From contig JAXDZV010000030.1 in the NCBI GenBank assembly GCA_034086705.1, positions 62,001 to 126,000 on the forward strand: a stretch of 64,000 bases of DNA, written 5' to 3'. The notes beneath the pieces were generated by a model, which saw only the letters and a program-made list of their open reading frames with translations, did not search any database and was not told the origin of the DNA. The position numbers were made by a program, and so were the translations under genes. Each line of letters opens with the position of its first letter. Position 1 is the first letter of the stretch. Shown here one piece after another: positions 61,566-64,000 of this stretch. Source of the stretch: UMGS1225 sp034086705 (lineage in GTDB: Bacteria; Bacillota; Clostridia; Oscillospirales; CAG-272).

Positions 61566-62570
61566 TTATAGTAAAGCAATTCCCGCAGCCGCACAGACAG
61601 CACGATCCGCATCGCTCCAAAGAGAAGCCTGGACCTCGCCCACGTGTGCTTTTCGAAGGAAAAACATACACATGCGCGATTGACCGATGCCTCCTCCCAC
61701 AGTCAGCGGCAACTCCCCGCGCAACAACGCAGCATGAAAGGGTAGCTGTGCACGCTCCGGACATCCTGCTGCCGCTAGTTGTTGTTGCAAAGCAGCCTGG
61801 TCAACGCGAATCCCCATAGAAGACAATTCCAATGCCGTGTCCAAAATAGGATAATATACTAAAATGTCCCCGTTCAGCGTCCAATCATCATAATCCGGCG
61901 CCCGGCCGTCGTGCGGCTTGCCGTCAGAAAGCACACCGCCGATTCCTTGCAAGAAGACTGCCCCATATTCGCGACATACTCTGTATTCCCGTTCTTTTGG
62001 CGTAAGATCGGGATACATCCGGCATAGTTGTTCCGCATGTATAAACGTTATATCCTCCGGCAAAAGCGATGCGCCGAAATCATAGTCTTCGTCCACATAT
62101 CGTCCGGTATGCCGCAAAGCCCGATACACACGGCGCACCATATGATGCAGCCCTTCCTCGTTTCGTTCTTGCGGGGTGATGATGCGTTCCCAATCCCACT
62201 GGTCGACAAAAAGCGAATGAAGATTGTCTCGCTGCTCGTCACGACGGATTGCGTTCATATCCGCATACAGCCCTTGCCCCGGAGCAAATCCGTATTGCCG
62301 TAATGCATACCGCTTCCATTTTGCCAGCGAATGCACAACCTCACACCGCTCTGTTTCTCCAGGCACGTCAAAACTGACAGGACGCTCCGTGCCATTCAAA
62401 TCATCATTTAAGCCGGAGTCATGTGTTACAAACAGTGGCGCGGAAACACGCGTCAGATTCAGCTGAATCGCAAGATCCCGTTCAAAAAAATCTTTCACTT
62501 TTTTAATTGCCAGTTCCGTATGACGCAAATCCAGCTTGGAGATATACTCTGAAGGAATTATTACACTCAT
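61566..62570 (-). CDS. asnA: Aspartate-ammonia ligase (asparagine synthetase A)
   Basis: 334 residues, the usual AsnA length. Class II synthetase-like motifs include SGLNDDLNGTERPV, VVHSLAKWKRYAL, the GLYADMNAIRRDE segment with the DQWDWE region, and GGGIGQSRMCMFFLRKAHVGEVQASLW at the C-terminus. It makes asparagine from aspartate, ammonia and ATP. The ribosome site is weak (AAGAGAAG). In some Firmicutes asnA is under an Asn T-box; the 72 bp upstream here are too short for one. Confidence 0.95.
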   Translation of the reverse strand: MSVIIPSEYISKLDLRHTELAIKKVKDFFERDLAIQLNLTRVSAPLFVTHDSGLNDDLNGTERPVSFDVPGETERCEVVHSLAKWKRYALRQYGFAPGQGLYADMNAIRRDEQRDNLHSLFVDQWDWERIITPQERNEEGLHHMVRRVYRALRHTGRYVDEDYDFGASLLPEDITFIHAEQLCRMYPDLTPKEREYRVCREYGAVFLQGIGGVLSDGKPHDGRAPDYDDWTLNGDILVYYPILDTALELSSMGIRVDQAALQQQLAAAGCPERAQLPFHAALLRGELPLTVGGGIGQSRMCMFFLRKAHVGEVQASLWSDADRAVCAAAGIALL

Positions 62571-62642
62571 TGTTTCTTCTCTTTTCGTTTCTTAAATTTT
62601 TGTGCAGACTAGTGCCCCAGTTGTCATTGAATATTCGCATGT

Positions 62643-63365
62643 TTATTTATATTCCGCCCCGGCATCTCGGTGTAAATCGCCGCGCAGCACACGAACAGCA
62701 CGCTCCGGTGCATCCTTGGCGTCATACCAAGGCTCCTCTTGATAACGATAATCAAATTTCTTGCAATACCAATCAACATCCTTTTGCAGCTTATCCAAAT
62801 ATGCAATTTCTTGCACGGAAATCGCATCATAAAACTCCGCCATGCGTTTTTTGGAAAGCCCACGACGTGCTGCTGTCAAAAAAGCCTCATAGTGCGGCAG
62901 ACAAAAATATGGCTGTTTTTCCGTTTTTTTGCGAAATTCTGCATCTGTATCCCACAAATATACAGCTGTATCAAGCATATGCTCCATCCAGTTGGTAAGA
63001 CGATCACACACATAACAGCTCTGCAGCACGGTTTGCAGTTTTTCCTGCTGCACCGTACCGGGTGCACGTAAAGGACTACGCTGCTTTTGCCCCTGAATGA
63101 GCCGCTCAAGGTGTGTTTGTAGCGTCAGCATCATCGGTAGCCGCTTACGCCGATGCAACATCATATCGTAATGTGTACGGCAAAAACCCTTTGCGTTGGT
63201 AATCATACGGATATCCTCTTCCATCATAGAAGCCCCTAAAATCGTATCGACTTCGGTATCCTCCAAGCGATTAAACAGCGCGCAAAATGGACAGCCGCAG
63301 CCCGCATCCGCCGCAGATGCATCAAACACCTCGTTAATTGGTATGGTATACAGTTTTTCTGCCAT
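62643..63365 (-). CDS. DUF6062 family Cys/His-rich protein
   Basis: 240 residues with repeated Cys/His pairs suggesting metal binding: CGCPFCALFNRLED near the N-terminus, GFCRTHYDMML, SCYVCDRLTNWMEHML and YFCLPHYEAFL. The arrangement looks like two similar Cys-x2-Cys ... Cys-x2-His repeats. This agrees with the DUF6062 family of Clostridia, of unknown function. AAAGGA lies ten bases before the ATG. It is 72 bp upstream of asnA in the same direction and may lead that run. Confidence 0.7.
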   Translation of the reverse strand: MAEKLYTIPINEVFDASAADAGCGCPFCALFNRLEDTEVDTILGASMMEEDIRMITNAKGFCRTHYDMMLHRRKRLPMMLTLQTHLERLIQGQKQRSPLRAPGTVQQEKLQTVLQSCYVCDRLTNWMEHMLDTAVYLWDTDAEFRKKTEKQPYFCLPHYEAFLTAARRGLSKKRMAEFYDAISVQEIAYLDKLQKDVDWYCKKFDYRYQEEPWYDAKDAPERAVRVLRGDLHRDAGAEYK

Positions 63366-63382
63366 TTTTCGTGGGTCCTTTC

Positions 63383-63411
63383 TTGCATTTTTTTATGCTG
63401 CACGGTATAAT
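63383..63411 (+). promoter_or_regulatory. Sigma-A promoter of the zinc-ribbon gene
   Basis: TTGCAT and TATAAT are separated by 17 bp, about 50 bp before the start codon. Confidence 0.7.
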
Positions 63412-63463
63412 AATAGAAGGCGCCTATGCGCAATTTTCGGTAAAATGGAATCGAGGGTCTCAC

Positions 63464-64000
63464 ATGGTATTGGATCATACACAAACCACCGTCGGATACC
63501 GCTGTCCCGCATGCGGAACCGGTGTCATCAGCATTGTCGGTATCTTCAAGCTCAGCGGAGATCTGATCCGGCTGAAATGTCCCTGCGGCGGCAGCGAACT
63601 GCAGCTTTGCTATACAAAGGACAGAAAGATTCGGCTGACGGTGCCGTGCCTTGTCTGCCCGCGTCCGCACGTCGCGGTGCTGTCACAGAATACCTTTTTC
63701 GAAAATAAACTCTTCACATTGCCGTGCTCACTTTCCGGCCTGGATATCTGCTTTATCGGGGACAAAGATCAGGTGTGTGCAGCAATGGACCGTGCGGAAG
63801 AAGAATTGCTGAATGTTCTGCGACAAGCCGGCCTTGAGCCGGGAGATTCCCTGCAAAACGTCGCCGCACAGCAGACAGACGCGGAGCAAAACCTCAATCA
63901 GGAGCAAACAGACTTCTCACCAGAATTGAATTTTCCGGATAATCACATTCATGATCTTGTGCATTTTGTAGTGCGAGATTTGGAAGCAGAAGGAAAAATC
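63464..64000 (+). CDS. Zinc-ribbon hypothetical protein (partial)
   Basis: The first 179 residues are visible; the gene runs off the right edge. Three Cys groups near the N-terminus (YRCPACGTG, KCPCGGSE, CLVCPRPH) form one or two zinc ribbons. A compact domain (LFTLPCSLSGLDICFIGDKDQVCAAMDRAEEELL) and an acidic Gln/Asn-rich linker follow. I do not recognise the family. GAGGG lies six bases before the ATG. It is divergent from the DUF6062 gene. Confidence 0.6.
   Translation, partial: MVLDHTQTTVGYRCPACGTGVISIVGIFKLSGDLIRLKCPCGGSELQLCYTKDRKIRLTVPCLVCPRPHVAVLSQNTFFENKLFTLPCSLSGLDICFIGDKDQVCAAMDRAEEELLNVLRQAGLEPGDSLQNVAAQQTDAEQNLNQEQTDFSPELNFPDNHIHDLVHFVVRDLEAEGKI

Overview
The window reads as a strictly anaerobic member of the Clostridia (Bacillota), most like the Oscillospirales/Ruminococcaceae. 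Signs of this are roughly even base composition, strong Shine-Dalgarno sites and sigma-A type -35/-10 boxes with 17-bp spacers, four T-box leaders, ferredoxin-linked 2-oxoacid oxidoreductase, reverse-type rubrerythrin with rubredoxin, a MetH without its reactivation domain, and S-layer-homology (SLH) proteins. I see no rRNA, tRNA, CRISPR array, IS element or prophage. The taxonomic call is inference.

Layout. 1-5.7 kb: N-terminal part of an FtsK/SpoIIIE translocase (runs off the left edge), a split TauE/SafE permease, an LtaS-like membrane sulfatase with an SLH-like tail, and a PflX-type radical SAM protein. 5.8-9.6 kb: a MinD-like ATPase with a methylglyoxal-synthase-like protein that has lost its catalytic residues, then mtnA and an aminotransferase (methionine salvage). 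9.7-12.4 kb: tcdA, an Rrf2 regulator leading a rubrerythrin/BFD-ferredoxin/rubredoxin operon, and a small membrane protein. 12.5-20.4 kb: an M14 peptidase, cysS, and a GH13-metF-metH run. 20.5-23.6 kb: a DUF2207-like membrane protein and ftsH.

24.2-42.9 kb holds the most interesting content. Three acyl-CoA ligase genes each belong to a unit with its own T-box leader. The specifier triplets read as AUC (Ile), GUA (Val) and CUC (Leu). The Ile and Val ligases are tandem paralogues that each carry an N-terminal XRE helix-turn-helix plus cupin. The Val unit continues with a P-loop ATPase, a four-subunit 2-oxoacid:ferredoxin oxidoreductase (VOR type) and ilvE. The Leu unit holds a LeuA homologue with a degenerate active site but an apparently intact leucine-binding domain, followed by a TIM-barrel/acyl-CoA-ligase fusion. 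The simplest reading is a tRNA-charging-controlled route that salvages branched-chain volatile fatty acids: acid to acyl-CoA, reductive carboxylation to the 2-oxoacid, then transamination to Ile, Val or Leu. A nucleotidyltransferase/phosphohexomutase-like fusion and typA lie between the Val and Leu units.

43-64 kb: a diacylglycerol-kinase-family lipid kinase, a sugar phosphate isomerase-like protein, a GH65 phosphorylase, the TIGR03960/TIGR03936 radical SAM pair, an SLH-anchored GH16 glucanase with a ~300-nt leader, an alpha/beta hydrolase, T-box-controlled tyrS, a DUF4190-like membrane protein, lgt, then a leftward run asnA-pth-mfd-PPIase lipoprotein with a DUF6062 gene upstream of it. A zinc-ribbon protein runs off the right edge.
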